Part shown: one piece after another, positions 10,057 to 20,756 of the stretch
How positions within the stretch are numbered: the first letter of the stretch is position 1
How the letters are laid out: every line of letters begins with the position of its first letter
Assembly (NCBI GenBank): GCA_010015655.1
Contig: ML976772.1
Location: 56,999 to 83,129, forward strand
Direction of reading: 5' to 3'
DNA from: Bimuria novae-zelandiae CBS 107.79
Lineage: Eukaryota; Ascomycota; Dothideomycetes; Pleosporales; Didymosphaeriaceae
Length of the DNA stretch: 26,131 nt
Notes under the pieces: model-generated
Databases searched by the model: none
What the model saw: only the letters and a program-made list of their open reading frames with translations
Told to the model about the DNA's origin: nothing
Translations under genes and position numbers: made by a program

Positions 10057-10649
10057 ATTTGTTGGAATACCGTGGGCGACGATGTCGCGACGTTCGTAGA
10101 AAGCGATCAGAGTGTGTGGCGAACAGTGAGCAAGGCAGCACGGGGGCGTCAACCAGGCGGCAGCACCAGGATGAGATATGAAGCGAGAGAGGCGAAGCTA
10201 TGCATCTCCCAAAGAATCGTGCTTTAGATGTGACAAATGAACAAGCGATTAAGGCAGGCTATTATTGGTGTTGATGGCCGAGGGTGTGGCTCTTTCTCTC
10301 AGCCCCACCGCACTTGCCACAGCGACATATGCGGAAAGGACCTTCCACGCTCAGACACAAGCAAGAACGACGCGTATCATGACAATGAGAGCTGTTTGTA
10401 CTGCTAATACTAGAGCATACAGCCTCTATACCCGCGTAGTCGGTGGTTGAGGAGGTTGAGGTTCTTTGCTGCAGTTGTCCCGGAGTGCACGGATACACGC
10501 GCAGACGTCATCTGGTGTTACATTCGCGGAAGCTCTGGCAAGCTCGACCCAGGCCCAACATTCAACAAAACGAGCCATGCCGAGCTTCTCGTAGCCCTTT
10601 TATTCCCAGAAACCATTCTTCAACCGCCGCATTCAATCAATCGCTCGCT
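10057..10649. promoter_or_regulatory. Divergent promoter between STK19-like and DGAT2 genes
   Basis: This 593 bp lies between two start codons facing away from each other. The plus strand is open in the DGAT2 frame from about 10443 but has no ATG before 10650, so that stretch is read as leader. No other gene, RNA or clear TATA box was found. Confidence 0.45.
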
Positions 10650-12280
10650 ATGTCTCTCAACCCCGAACCCTCGCAGCCCGAGGAGCGCGCTGAACGGAAC
10701 CTCGCGCCCAAGTCGTACGCAGCGGCCGCCGAAGAAGCCCTAGAAAATGAGCCAAATGCTGACCCTGAGCCGCAATCACATGATGGCCAGGTGGACGGCG
10801 CTGTAGATAACGCAAAGGAAGCCCTGGTGAACAAGGTGCAAGACCCGGAGCATGCCTCGAAGCCCAATGGCACCAAGACCATCCGCATCGTGCCGACAGA
10901 GGAATACGAGGGTGAGGGCCAAGATGACAGCCCGAAAAGCCCTTCCAGAAACTCGCACCGCCGCAGAGGGTCACTCAAGTCGATCGGCTCGGTTGGTCGC
11001 AAGCACGGCGAACAGCTGCAACACGATGTGTTCGAGAAACACAAGGACGGCGATGGCGAGGCCTCGACCAGCGTCAAGCCCGCCAGCGACTTCGAGCTCG
11101 ACGGGCGCACGGACAAGCCACCGAAGCGCAGGAACTCAGAGCTCCGGTCTGGGCGACAAGCGGGCGAAGGATGGCATAAGAGCAAGTACGTCAGATACTA
11201 CCTCCCGCCAGAGGCACATACCGAATGGCGGCGGCCGCCTACCTGTACATAGCTAACACAGCCAGGATCCGATTCGCACCGCTGAACGTCCCACTGCAGC
11301 GTCGCTTGCAGACGCTTGCCGTGCTGATGCACACCCTCAGCATTGCTGGCCTTGTCTCCATCTTCTTCTTTCTCTGCGCAATCCCTATACTGTGGCCCGT
11401 CCTTCTCCCATATCTGATCTACGTCCTCTTCTCAAAAGCTGGCGAGTCCGGTGAGCTGTCTTTCCGCAGCGAGCGCTGGCGTCGCTCCAAGGTCTGGTCA
11501 CTCTTCGCATCGTACTTCCCCGCCCGTCTCCACCGCTCTCAGGAGCTGGAGCCCACGCGGAAATACATTTTCGGATATCATCCACACGGCATCATCTCTC
11601 ACGGCGCCTTTGTTGCCTTTGCTACCGAAGCTCTGGGCTTCTCCCAGCTTTTCCCTGGCATCACAAACACGCTGCTAACACTGGACGGAAACTTCAAGCT
11701 TCCTCTCTACCGCGAGTACGCGCTGCGCATGGGCTTGGCCTCCGTATCTCGCGAATCGTGTGAAAACATCCTCTCCAAAGGCGGGAGGAATGGCGAGGGT
11801 ATGGGCCGCGCCATTACCATCGTTATTGGAGGAGCACGTGAGTCTCTCGAGTCTAGACCTGGCACTCTCCGCCTTGTGTTGCGTCGCCGCCTGGGCTTCG
11901 TCAAGCTCGCCATCCGCCAAGGCGCCGATCTTGTACCTGTCCTCAACTTCGGCGAAAACGAAATCTACGAGCAGCTCGACCCGCATGCGCATCCGTACAT
12001 CAACAAGTTCCAACTCCTTGTCAAGAAGCTCATGGGCTGGACCGTACCTCTTTTCCACGCCCGTGGCATCTTCAACTACGATGTGGGCATGATGCCGTAC
12101 CGAAGATCGATGAACGTCGTCGTCGGACGCCCGATCAAGGTTGTCCAGCAACAGCATCCAGACAAAGCCTACGTGGAAGATGTGCACGAAAAGTACGTTG
12201 ACGAATTGCTACGCATATGGAACGACCACAAGGATCAGTTTGCCCAGGAAAGGACCGAGGAGCTGACCATCATCGAGTAG
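10650..12280 (+). CDS. DGA1: Diacylglycerol O-acyltransferase, DGAT2 type
   Basis: Two exons (10650-11185, 11266-12280; 80-bp intron with a GCTAAC branch) give 516 residues. The enzyme transfers an acyl group from acyl-CoA to diacylglycerol, the last step of triacylglycerol synthesis at the ER and lipid droplets. The conserved domain begins right after the junction (K-I-R-F-A-P-L-N-V-P). It has a long hydrophobic hairpin (about 200-232), the catalytic HPHG motif at 284-287 within YHPHGIISHGAF, an IGGARESLESRPGT segment, and RRLGFVKLAIRQGADLVPVL with NFGENEIYEQ. The first 175 or so residues are hydrophilic, charged and low-complexity, with clusters of Ser/Arg (RRRGSLKSIGS, PPKRRNSE) that could be phosphorylation sites. 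ATG 10650 is chosen because it is the first ATG in the frame. Confidence 0.92.
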
Positions 12281-13818
12281 TTGGCTTGCTGGGCGAGCTG
12301 TTTCTGGTGCATTCGATAGATTGATTATAGCTGCTTGTATTCCTACACCTTGTATTCTGCTTGGATGGGGGTGCGCGAGTGCTTGCGAAGAATATCAACA
12401 GTACGCCTGTTTTCTAATGATATGTTAATGAATGTCTTCCCAAAACGTTGTCTCGCTTCAGGCATGCACGAGCTGTGTCACTACCTTGCATACACACAGA
12501 GGAAGATGCAAAAATGAACCTGCATGATAGATGAAGTTAAACTGTGTTCGATTGGATCTCTCTCTTGTTGTGGCTATGCTAGCTATTTCAAGGCTGCAAG
12601 AGCACATCTATTGGACGTGCATGCGTGGCGGAGGTCGCGGTACTGGGCGGATTTCTCTGCAGTCTCTGGCATGGACGGGAGGGGGCTTACGGTTCAGCCA
12701 CTGGCAATGAGTTGGTGGTGTAAGGTCTTTGAAAAAAGCGCCTTCTCTGCGTTGACCACCTAGGCGCAAGGGATGCAAGTTTAGGAGTTGGGATGCGAGA
12801 GTGGGGGCGAATGCATCTCGGTGGGTGGATGCACTGCGCGCACGGAAAGTGCGGTTTGGAGGCAAGTTGTCGGAGCGACTGCATGGTAGTATGACGGATA
12901 CGGGCTTGTGGTTTCGTAGGTATAAATTTCCCGTGGCCGAACAACACTGCAATCTTAGCGCGGACGAGAGGGCGGGACCGAGTCGTCGGGACGGCTACCT
13001 GACATATCGAGCGGTGATTGGCTACAGAGGGTTTCTTTCGGGGTTTCTTGATGCAATTTCTAGCGCGAACAAGACGTTCGCCGTTGCCTTGTTAATGAAA
13101 TTGAAACGTCGGAACGACTGTTTAGTATATGGAATACTGATGTTCTGTTCAGCGTCCACATCTAGGAGATAAGGTTCGAGCGCCGGTAGTGCCTTGGGGT
13201 GGGAGTTGGTATATGACGGTCGCCCATAGTTTTTGCACTGCAGTTTCAACGCAGACGAGGAGATATCAATGGTTTGCTCTACGTAGATAATGGCCCTTAA
13301 GAAGGGCGATTTTGTGGTTTGTGACGGGAGAGATATCTAATTACGTATGGGGTGCGGATTGTGGGTTCTGGAGTGTGGAACCTGACGGGGCTCCGGTATA
13401 AACGTGTTGAGTTAGCGGGTAGTAGTTTGTAGAAGAAGTTTCCGTGGTTTGAAGGTTAATCTAATGAGCTGGAGCTTTCTTTGAAGTGCAGAGTGAGATA
13501 CCATGATTGCGTATTGTTCTTTCCCATGCATGGAGGCATTCTGTATCTAGTACGTTCTGAAAACTGGCGAGGCTGGGATGCTGAGGTGATGGGGAGGGTT
13601 CAGGGCATTAGTAACTTGTGAGAATGATGTCTACATGAAGTAAAATAAGACAGAAATCGAGTGAAACCATAAACCCTGAAATGACTAATTGCCTACCGCC
13701 CAGAATCGATCATTTTTTAAGAGCATCCGAGACCCTTAAGGCCATAATCCACCGCTGTGTTTTCCAGTCTCAGATGCAATGTTGTCCGGAAAAAGCTGCG
13801 AATGTGCTGCTAAGCAAT
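12281..13818. other. Long stretch with no recognisable gene
   Basis: About 1.5 kb between the DGAT2 stop and the end of the F-box-like pseudogene. Several open frames exist on both strands (for example plus 12801-13172) but none has conserved motifs, signal peptides or plausible splice partners. Composition is ordinary and not RIP-like. It may hold 3' UTRs, a non-coding RNA or the remains of a lost gene. I see no support for any of these. Confidence 0.5.
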
Positions 13819-14773
13819 TTATGCCCACTTGAGTGTGAGTGTATAATCACTCCACCGAGACACCTCGAAACGATGACGAAGAATAGTCCTCCCGCTTCTG
13901 CGCTCGGCCCAAGTGTGGGTACACGTGGTGCTGGTGCAGTTTTCAACATTGCTGTCTTCCACGGCACTCTCTCCGAATACGTGAAATACCGCAGGTCGCG
14001 CGACGTCGGAAAATTCGTCCACGCGATTGCCGGATTGACCCGAAGCCGTGAAGTACTTTACCTCAAGATTTAGTTCGAAACAGCGGAGCTTCTTGCACGC
14101 TTTAAGAAGAAGCTCCAAGGATCGCAATTTCGTCTCCAAATTGGCTTTGAACTCAGCGTGCTGGTTGTGATAGGCGCGGCTCCGGCCCAAGGATACCGTC
14201 AGCTCCTTTTACGGGGTTGCCCTGCGCGATGGTTTCGGCTGAGAGAGAGACCCAGGGGACGATGTCGGAAAGGTCTAACCCACGCGTCTGGACCTCAAGG
14301 TAGCGGGGCATATGGATGTTCGAAAGTGAACATAGTTGCGGAGGTGAATAGGAGGAGGAAGAGTCGCAGACTGTTTCAGATGACTGACATATACTCTCGT
14401 AGTTGTGTATGCCATCTCGGGAGTACACGAACCGCGTATTCTCCATAAGCTGCTCTACGCCCTCGGCCATGATCGTCTTGCTGGCTAGCAGCCATTTCGG
14501 GAGCTTTTAGAATCCGCCGTCAGAATTGTAAAGCCCAGGATAGTGAGATGTGACGCGTGAGCGGCTGGTATGAGCGCGGAAGCTCAGGAGCCGGGTAAGC
14601 TTCCACAGTTCGGCGTAAATCATGTCGCGAACTTCTCGTGGAAGTTTGTAGAAGGAGGCTGGTTCGTTCTGTGCTTCAACGAAAGGGAGCATGCGGGCTT
14701 GGGTGCTCGCGACCTCGCCCTCCTCGCCGTGGGTGCTGGTAATCGGGTAGGTCAACACCTCGAGTGCGTGCAT
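13819..14773 (-). pseudogene. F-box-like/2EXR-type fungal protein with in-frame stop
   Basis: The N-terminal part from ATG 14773 contains SFYKLPREVRDMIYAELW, the F-box-like signature of a large, fast-expanding family in Pleosporales. The frame then runs into a single TAA at 14507-14509 and continues immediately as KLPKWLLASKTIMAEG, which is typical family sequence. A CAA-to-TAA change (C to T in a CpA context) would explain it. A 51-bp intron over the stop (GTCACA donor, CTGAC branch, AAAAG acceptor) is also possible, but it has a poor donor and removes coding-like sequence. A second junction, intron-like (GTAAAA...CCAG, about 52 bp at 14165-14216), restores the frame to HAEFKANLETKLRSL and on to the stop at 13819. 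The function of intact members is mostly unknown; they may act as substrate receptors. Confidence 0.55.
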
Positions 14774-15258
14774 TATCAATCTGGTAGCGTTGAATTGAAG
14801 ATTCGGTCTGTCTTTGGCTTGGTTTGAAGGATTGTGGAATCGTTCACTCGGAGCGAGCGATGTGAAGCGGAGAGAAGATCCAAAGTGTAGACGGACCGAT
14901 CGTGAAACGGGAAAGACGTTGTCTTGACGAACACTTAACAGTCCGAGAGTTAGCCTGGGTAGAGATATATCGTCGGGTATTATGTACCCATAGTACGGAG
15001 TTCGCGTAAACTAACGCCGCTGTTTGAGGTCAATGCGTAGAGATCAAACAATGTCCTTGACCTCGAGGTCAGGTGACTCTTCTCCCGGGCCTAGAGGTCA
15101 GAGCTTCCACCACCGGTCCACACTGATTCTGCTAATGTTTTGCAAGTCAACAGGTCGTTGAGTCCCCAAAACTACAAGAGGCAACTAAATTCTACCGAAA
15201 AAGCCCTGGAGAGATCGGCACCCTGCCGACTCCCCTCACTGCGATGATACTCTGTAAC
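14774..15258. promoter_or_regulatory. Intergenic region with GAGGTCA cluster
   Basis: No gene is seen. Three direct copies of GAGGTCA (15026-15032, 15065-15071, 15094-15100) and one inverted copy (15058-15064) lie within 75 bp. The central pair forms the perfect 14-bp palindrome TGACCTCGAGGTCA at 15058-15071. The region is upstream of the F-box-like pseudogene and downstream of the large multidomain gene. Confidence 0.4.
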
Positions 15259-18200
15259 TCATCCGTCAGATCCGTCTGCAACATATCTTCTCCCCAAGTC
15301 CGTGATGTAACTTTGCTGCGTTTCACTCCAGGCAGGTGAGCCTATCCTTGTAAATTCCGTCTCTTGAACCCACTGTCTCTTTTCAATCCGCGCCAGTCCG
15401 GAGATAGTAGACGGCGCAGCTTCCGTGGGAGATCTTTGACTTCTGACAAAGGCATCCAGGCGTGATGGTGCATCACTACGCGATGACGATTGTTGAGCTT
15501 GGCTGGGCGCGTACGACTGCGATCGAAGCGATGTATATGGGCCAGACGCAGACGCAGTTCGTAAAAACTCCGCTCGAGGCGCAGATGGCCGAATTTGGAC
15601 GGGTTCTGGGACAGCCGGTCCACACCATCTGTTGTATGTCTCTGCAGGCCCCTTGTCCTTTGACTCTGCGACCGAAGCTCGCTGCAAAGTAGTCGTTCCG
15701 TGCGTTCTCGTGGTACGTAGTGAAGGTCTCCGTGCTCTATGTTGATGGTCCGTTCCATTTACGGCCGTCGGGCGACTTGAAACTGGTAGAGCTGTTGCAG
15801 AGCTTCGAGAATGTTCACTCAGCGTCCTCAGTGTGTTTTCGTCTACCTGTTTCAGGTGTTCGTTAACTTCCTTTCGTATTGGATCGTTCGGATCCAGGGA
15901 AAGAGGACTCTGTAATATTGGCTGGCTGTTTCGAATATGCTCATTAGAGATAGTGCTTCCCTGAGTAATGTAAGGCTTTCTAGACTGCTTGATAGGAGGC
16001 GGTTCAAGGGCTGCTTCATAAGTGTGTGTACGAAGCCTGGAGGGGGTGTTATGTTGCGCAAGAGGTTGTGGGGAATACGTTTCCCGCGCCAATTGTTTTC
16101 GAACAAGACTGTCAATCTCCGTGGCTTGAGAGTGTTGTGGGACGCGAAATCCTCCCGCTTCGTCACGAAGTGCGGCAGGCCGATCAGGAAGCTCGATTGG
16201 AGATTTGGGGGAGGATGGCAGTTGCCAACGCCCCTCGAGTGGGTCGTTTCCTCCGAGCTCGGTAGCCCTTCCTGATAGAGGGATCGAACTATTTCGAGGC
16301 TGAGCAAAACCCTTCCCGGGCAGTTCATTCGCAGACGTAGTACGCCTGTGGCTATGCAATGGTCTTCCAGGAATCTCATAGATACTGTCCGAGATACTTC
16401 GAGGGGGGTTGGGAAGGACACGGGGTTGTTGACTTTGGAATCCAACATCTGATCCACTTCTTCGTGCCGGAGCCGGAGCCGGAGCCGGAATACGGCGATC
16501 GGGAAGCTCATGTGCCGACAGAGATGCAGAAAAAATATCTCCGAAGGTAGGCCCTGAAGCTTCTACGTGTATCAGCATTGATTCAAATCGTTGGGAGTGT
16601 CGTAGCAACCTTGGATGTGTTCTTCCCCTAGCATGGTTCGTGGGAAGCCACTTATGAGCACCTTGTCGCGACGCAATCGACTCTTTAAATGCAGGGAAAT
16701 AGTGACTTCCGTCGATCTCTGCAATATGCATATTTCGGGCGTTTCAACCTCAAAGAAGGCAAACTCGCGCATACGGTCCAGCGTCTCTTTACCCAACCCA
16801 ATCTGTACCTCATTAGAAACCTGATATTCAGAAAGTGATGTTCTTATGCTACCTCTAAAGCGTCAAGATTCCCGCTTTCTATTTCAAAGAATAACCTGAA
16901 GCCAGCAGTTTGCTGGTTAATAAGATATTCCCCTAGGGCACGAACATAGGGGAAATCGTTGTCGAAGCGGCAACGTATATGACCTTAACTCCTCAGCAGT
17001 CCCTTCTTTTCAACTGTAATTAGACTTACCTGAGCAGAAGACTGGTTTGTCACCTCCACCGCCTCGGACTGTCGATCGTTCGCAGTAGAATGAGCTAGCT
17101 ACTAAAGTGTGGGTTACATGCTCGACTTGAGACTTAATCAGGGGTTTGCTCAATGCCGCCCACATTTCCTCTTGTAGCCTTTCCATTTGATCGACTTCGT
17201 CATGTTTGGGGGGTTCATGACTGATGCTTGGGTTGATGCGAATGTATCTCGAGATTTGGTCTCCTGCCGATTCTTCAAGAAAATCCTGCCATGCAAGTTC
17301 GGCGTCCAGTATATTATCCATGTTATCACTCTGTCCATAGTTAGGCAATTATGTCCACTCATTCTCGAAGTCACGCACCATGGCCTCCAAATCTCTTCTG
17401 GTAGTTGGAAACCTAGTTGACTTCCTCTTTTGGAGCAATGTATTGCTCTTTCTGATGAGGAGTTAGCGTGAAAGAGTCGAAATGTAGCACATATGAGGTA
17501 ATGACGCATGACTACGTACCTCCGAGAGCTTGTGCTCCGGGTACTCTGCGACAGTTTACGACCAATCTCGCTGCCATTCTGGCCTGTTCCAAGCGACAAA
17601 AAGAGATCAGGATGTTTGTTGGCAACATCAGGCCAAATGAGCTTACGCTCTCGATTCGCGACTTTGGTAGGGCTGTTATGATACAGCGCGCCGTCAAGGT
17701 ACGTGCGTTTAGTTGGTCGGTGGAAGAATGGTTTGAACAACGTGGATGACATCGTCGCCACAGCCGCTTCCCAAATCTTGAGTTCGTCGGTGGGGTCGTT
17801 CGGTCTCGGGAAATCCCATCTTCGTCGACGTCTCCCGTTCTGAGTACTCTCATTGCGGCCGTAATTTGCTATGACAATGACGCGCCTGATTGCGGTGTCC
17901 GTTGCAGTCACCGCAACCTTGGCTTGATTAGCATTATCTCGAATTCTATGACCGAATAGTGTCTCAGATTCTCCGAACTCCTGTTCCAGCGCTTTCCGCA
18001 TCGGTGTCGTCTTGTACTTGGTTGGCACTTTCATCGTGATGAAGTATTTCATGGATGACATCATTGAATCCCGAGGCACAAAAACCTTTCGGTATAGTCT
18101 CTTCAGGAGATCCATGCATTTGTGAAGTTCCCACCCTTTCACGGCCATCGCAAGTGCAACGATTCCACCAGAGCTGTATGATGATCAGAGAGTATAGCAT

Positions 18201-20756
18201 TAGAAGGTATTAAATTACCCACCTTGTACCAAGAATCAAATCGAAGAACGCCTGAATTGGTATCTGGTTTCTGAACTGTTGTTGTATCATAAGGAGTATT
18301 TGTAATTGCACGATTGCGCGTACGCCGCCTCTGAATGGATATTAGCGTGTTTTTCTTAACACGGGACACATCTTGAGCAACTCCATGTAGACTTCGACAG
18401 ATTTTTCTTGAAGGAGTGCACGCGAAGACCTCATGTATATTGATGATATGACGTACCCATCCAGACAGAGAATGCGAACGCCTGCATGATCGGGTTTGAA
18501 GCGGACCACGAACGGACCTTGCCACTTGCTCCGCGTTTGTTGCTCATGTAATGGACAAAAGTCCATAGTGAACACGAACCTGTTACCACGTTGCTTGTTC
18601 ATTGGATGACCGTAGGCTCTAACGCATAGCGTGCAAAGTGCGTGGCCACAAGGAAGTGCATGGTACGGAACGCGCATCAAACAACAGAAACAGGTTGAAG
18701 AACTTTGGTACTTGTCAGCATCCCCAATCTGTCGGTAGAGATCGTCCATAACCTTGTTATGCAACGGTAGAAAGTGTTCCTCTTCCGTAGCACTTCCACG
18801 ATCACGATCGATCCGTCCTTGTAGTTTCTTGTGGATGCTTTGAATTGCATCCTTTATGTTGTTGCGCCAAGTCATTAGATAGTTGTCAGCATTAAAGCTA
18901 GACACAAAATTTCCGGCAAATATCTCGCCGCCCAGATTCTGATGTCCTTTTGCATGTGCAGAGGCCATGTTGATGCAGCGTCCTCTTGGGGTTCGGAACT
19001 CGCAAGGGACGTGAAATTCTCCGAACATGATAAGGGCAGATTGGAAGAACAGCTGGTATTGGTCAAAAAGGTCGCCAGGGCTCCCTGGCAATAGTTTTAG
19101 ACGCATGGTCTGGGTTTGTATTGGACTAACATACCTTTGCGGTGTCTTACACAGTCAAGCATGACGCTAGAGGCAACCATGTCCGAGAGTCGTTCGAATA
19201 TCCATTCTGATTCCCGTCGAGACCACCGAGTTTTGACTACAACAGCCAACTGAAGTAGATGTTCTGCAAAGTTGTTGGGAATGGGATTGACCTTGAGTGA
19301 CACTTCGACGAAGTTGAAGGGTGTATTGAGCCCCTGTCGATGCGAAAAGTGCTCGAACGCCGATTGAAAATAGATATTCAGTTCATCAGAGTCTGATAAC
19401 ATCCTAGCTCGCTGCTTTGCTTTGAAAGACAGCTGTAATGCTGAATTGATGGATGCATGCAGTACTTCGATTTGGTCGTTCAATAGTTGATACCTGCCTT
19501 TCACCGGAATAGGCACTACTTGAAAAGTAGAATAGTAACAATGTAGAAGGTCAGATGGTTGCCTTATTTGTTTCCCTTTTTGGCGCCATTGCCTGGCGAG
19601 TTCGCTGAAATAGGGATCAAGGTCTAAGCAATCCTTCGCGGAGTCTAGTAAACTCTGTCTTGCATTCTTTGATACCCATTCGCTGTCGCGGAGTCCTGTA
19701 TCGGTACTATTAAGGGCAATGATTGCATGAGGGAGCGCTGGTTGATTGACAGATCTCTCCAACGACGCGGCCCCCCATTCGAGAAGCAAACGAAGCGCTG
19801 TCGATTCGAATGTCTTTGCGTTCTGTAACACAAATACAACAACACTGGAGAATGTGTAGAGAATCCGCGGATAGAGCTGTCCAACGACAAACTCTCGCTT
19901 GTTGGTCTCCGGAGACTTTGCCCATTCAAGTCGTGTTTTGCGACCCGGTGTCCACCGTGCATAGGGAATAGATTTATGCTGAGACAATATATTTTCAACA
20001 GCTCCGACGGGCAGTTTCGAACCGCCCTCAAGCCCTTCACAGTCTGCGTATAGTATTGGTTTACTCGATCGATATGTGCTCGGATCGGCGTATAAATGCA
20101 CGTCTGCGGATGTGGGTAATTTGCTACCGGGAGCTCCCACTATAGGACTCGGAAAGGAAGGTCCAGATTCATCCATTTCCGTGTCTTCCTTCAATTGAAT
20201 AAGCATCTTGATCAGGGTGCTTTTCCCCGCATCTTACGATTGTTAGATGGTCCATGGTAGATAAGAGGGCTCGCACATAACATTGGGGGAGCCGACTTAC
20301 TTGTTTGGCCGACAAAAGACACCAATTGTGGAAAGGTAGGGCCGGATCTGCCGTATACGCCCCCCATGAGCGTGCTGTACGCATCGTAGTCGACAAGCAT
20401 GTGGCCTTGGTCATCTCTCCGAATTCCTGCAGTCCGTTGAGTTCAATCCTTACATGTTCACGGCTAAATGTCTGCGCCTCAAACTTACCGAACCATGTCG
20501 AATCGAGATCTTGCCTGCGAAGTTCTTCGAGCGTTCCTGGCGCATAGGAGGGGTCTAAAATGGCGTCGAGCCTTTTGAATGTGCGATATTGGGTTTTCTC
20601 ATGAGGCTTCTTATCCCGCCCTGTACGTCCTGCTGCATGCGCGGGGAACCAGGTCCAGCAGTTGTCGCAGAAGTAGATAGCGCAATCCACGCAATACCAC
20701 TCGGCGACCAAGTTGCAATGCGTCTCTTCACATCTCTGAGGCAGCTCTGGAGACAT
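15259..20756 (-). CDS. B-box / GTPase-like / RING / patatin phospholipase multidomain protein
   Basis: Eleven exons give 1627 residues: 20489-20756, 20301-20426, 19135-20232, 18457-19084, 18223-18330, 17520-18173, 17379-17451, 17030-17330, 16853-16983, 16610-16802, 15259-16562. Domains in order are: a B-box-like zinc finger (Cys9 to His52); a P-loop GTPase-like domain with GQTNAGKST (129-137), DCEG (195-198) and NSTD (306-309); a RING variant (C629, C632, C643, H645, C648, C651, C674, H677); and a patatin domain with DGGGVR (706-711), GTSSG with nucleophile Ser743, and DGA (Asp903). A conserved extension reads HIRCRFDNDFPYVRALGEYL and ISGFPRTMLGEE. The tail (about 1194-1627) is disordered with E-L-P-x-R repeats. 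Patatins hydrolyse membrane phospholipids; the fusion suggests a switch-controlled lipase, perhaps immunity-like. Introns 7 (17331-17378), 9 (16803-16852, GTAGCA donor) and 10 (16563-16609, GTTGCT donor) are least certain. Without intron 7 an in-frame TAA interrupts the frame. Confidence 0.75.
16465..16489. repeat. CCGGAG hexanucleotide microsatellite in coding sequence
   Basis: Roughly four copies of a CCGGAG/GCCGGA hexamer lie in the last exon of the multidomain gene. On the coding strand they specify alternating Pro and Ala, next to the first E-L-P-x-R motif in the disordered tail. The hexamer unit keeps the frame, so copy number can vary without breaking the protein. Confidence 0.7.

Noticed and set aside
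12801..13172. Plus-strand open frame in the gene-free interval
   Set aside because: No recognisable motif, no splice partner, and overlapping frames of similar length exist on the other strand.
13173..13186. GGTTCGAGC, resembling a tRNA T-loop
   Set aside because: No matching A-box or acceptor stem is found about 70 bases upstream.
13681..14073. Plus-strand open frame of 130 codons
   Set aside because: It is antisense to the F-box-like pseudogene, has no domain or signal, and the minus strand carries family-typical sequence.
17331..17378. In-frame TAA as a nonsense mutation in the multidomain gene
   Set aside because: A 48-bp intron with a GTGCGT donor, CCTAAC branch and CAG acceptor removes it in frame. 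An intact gene is the simpler reading, though a CAA-to-TAA change is not excluded.
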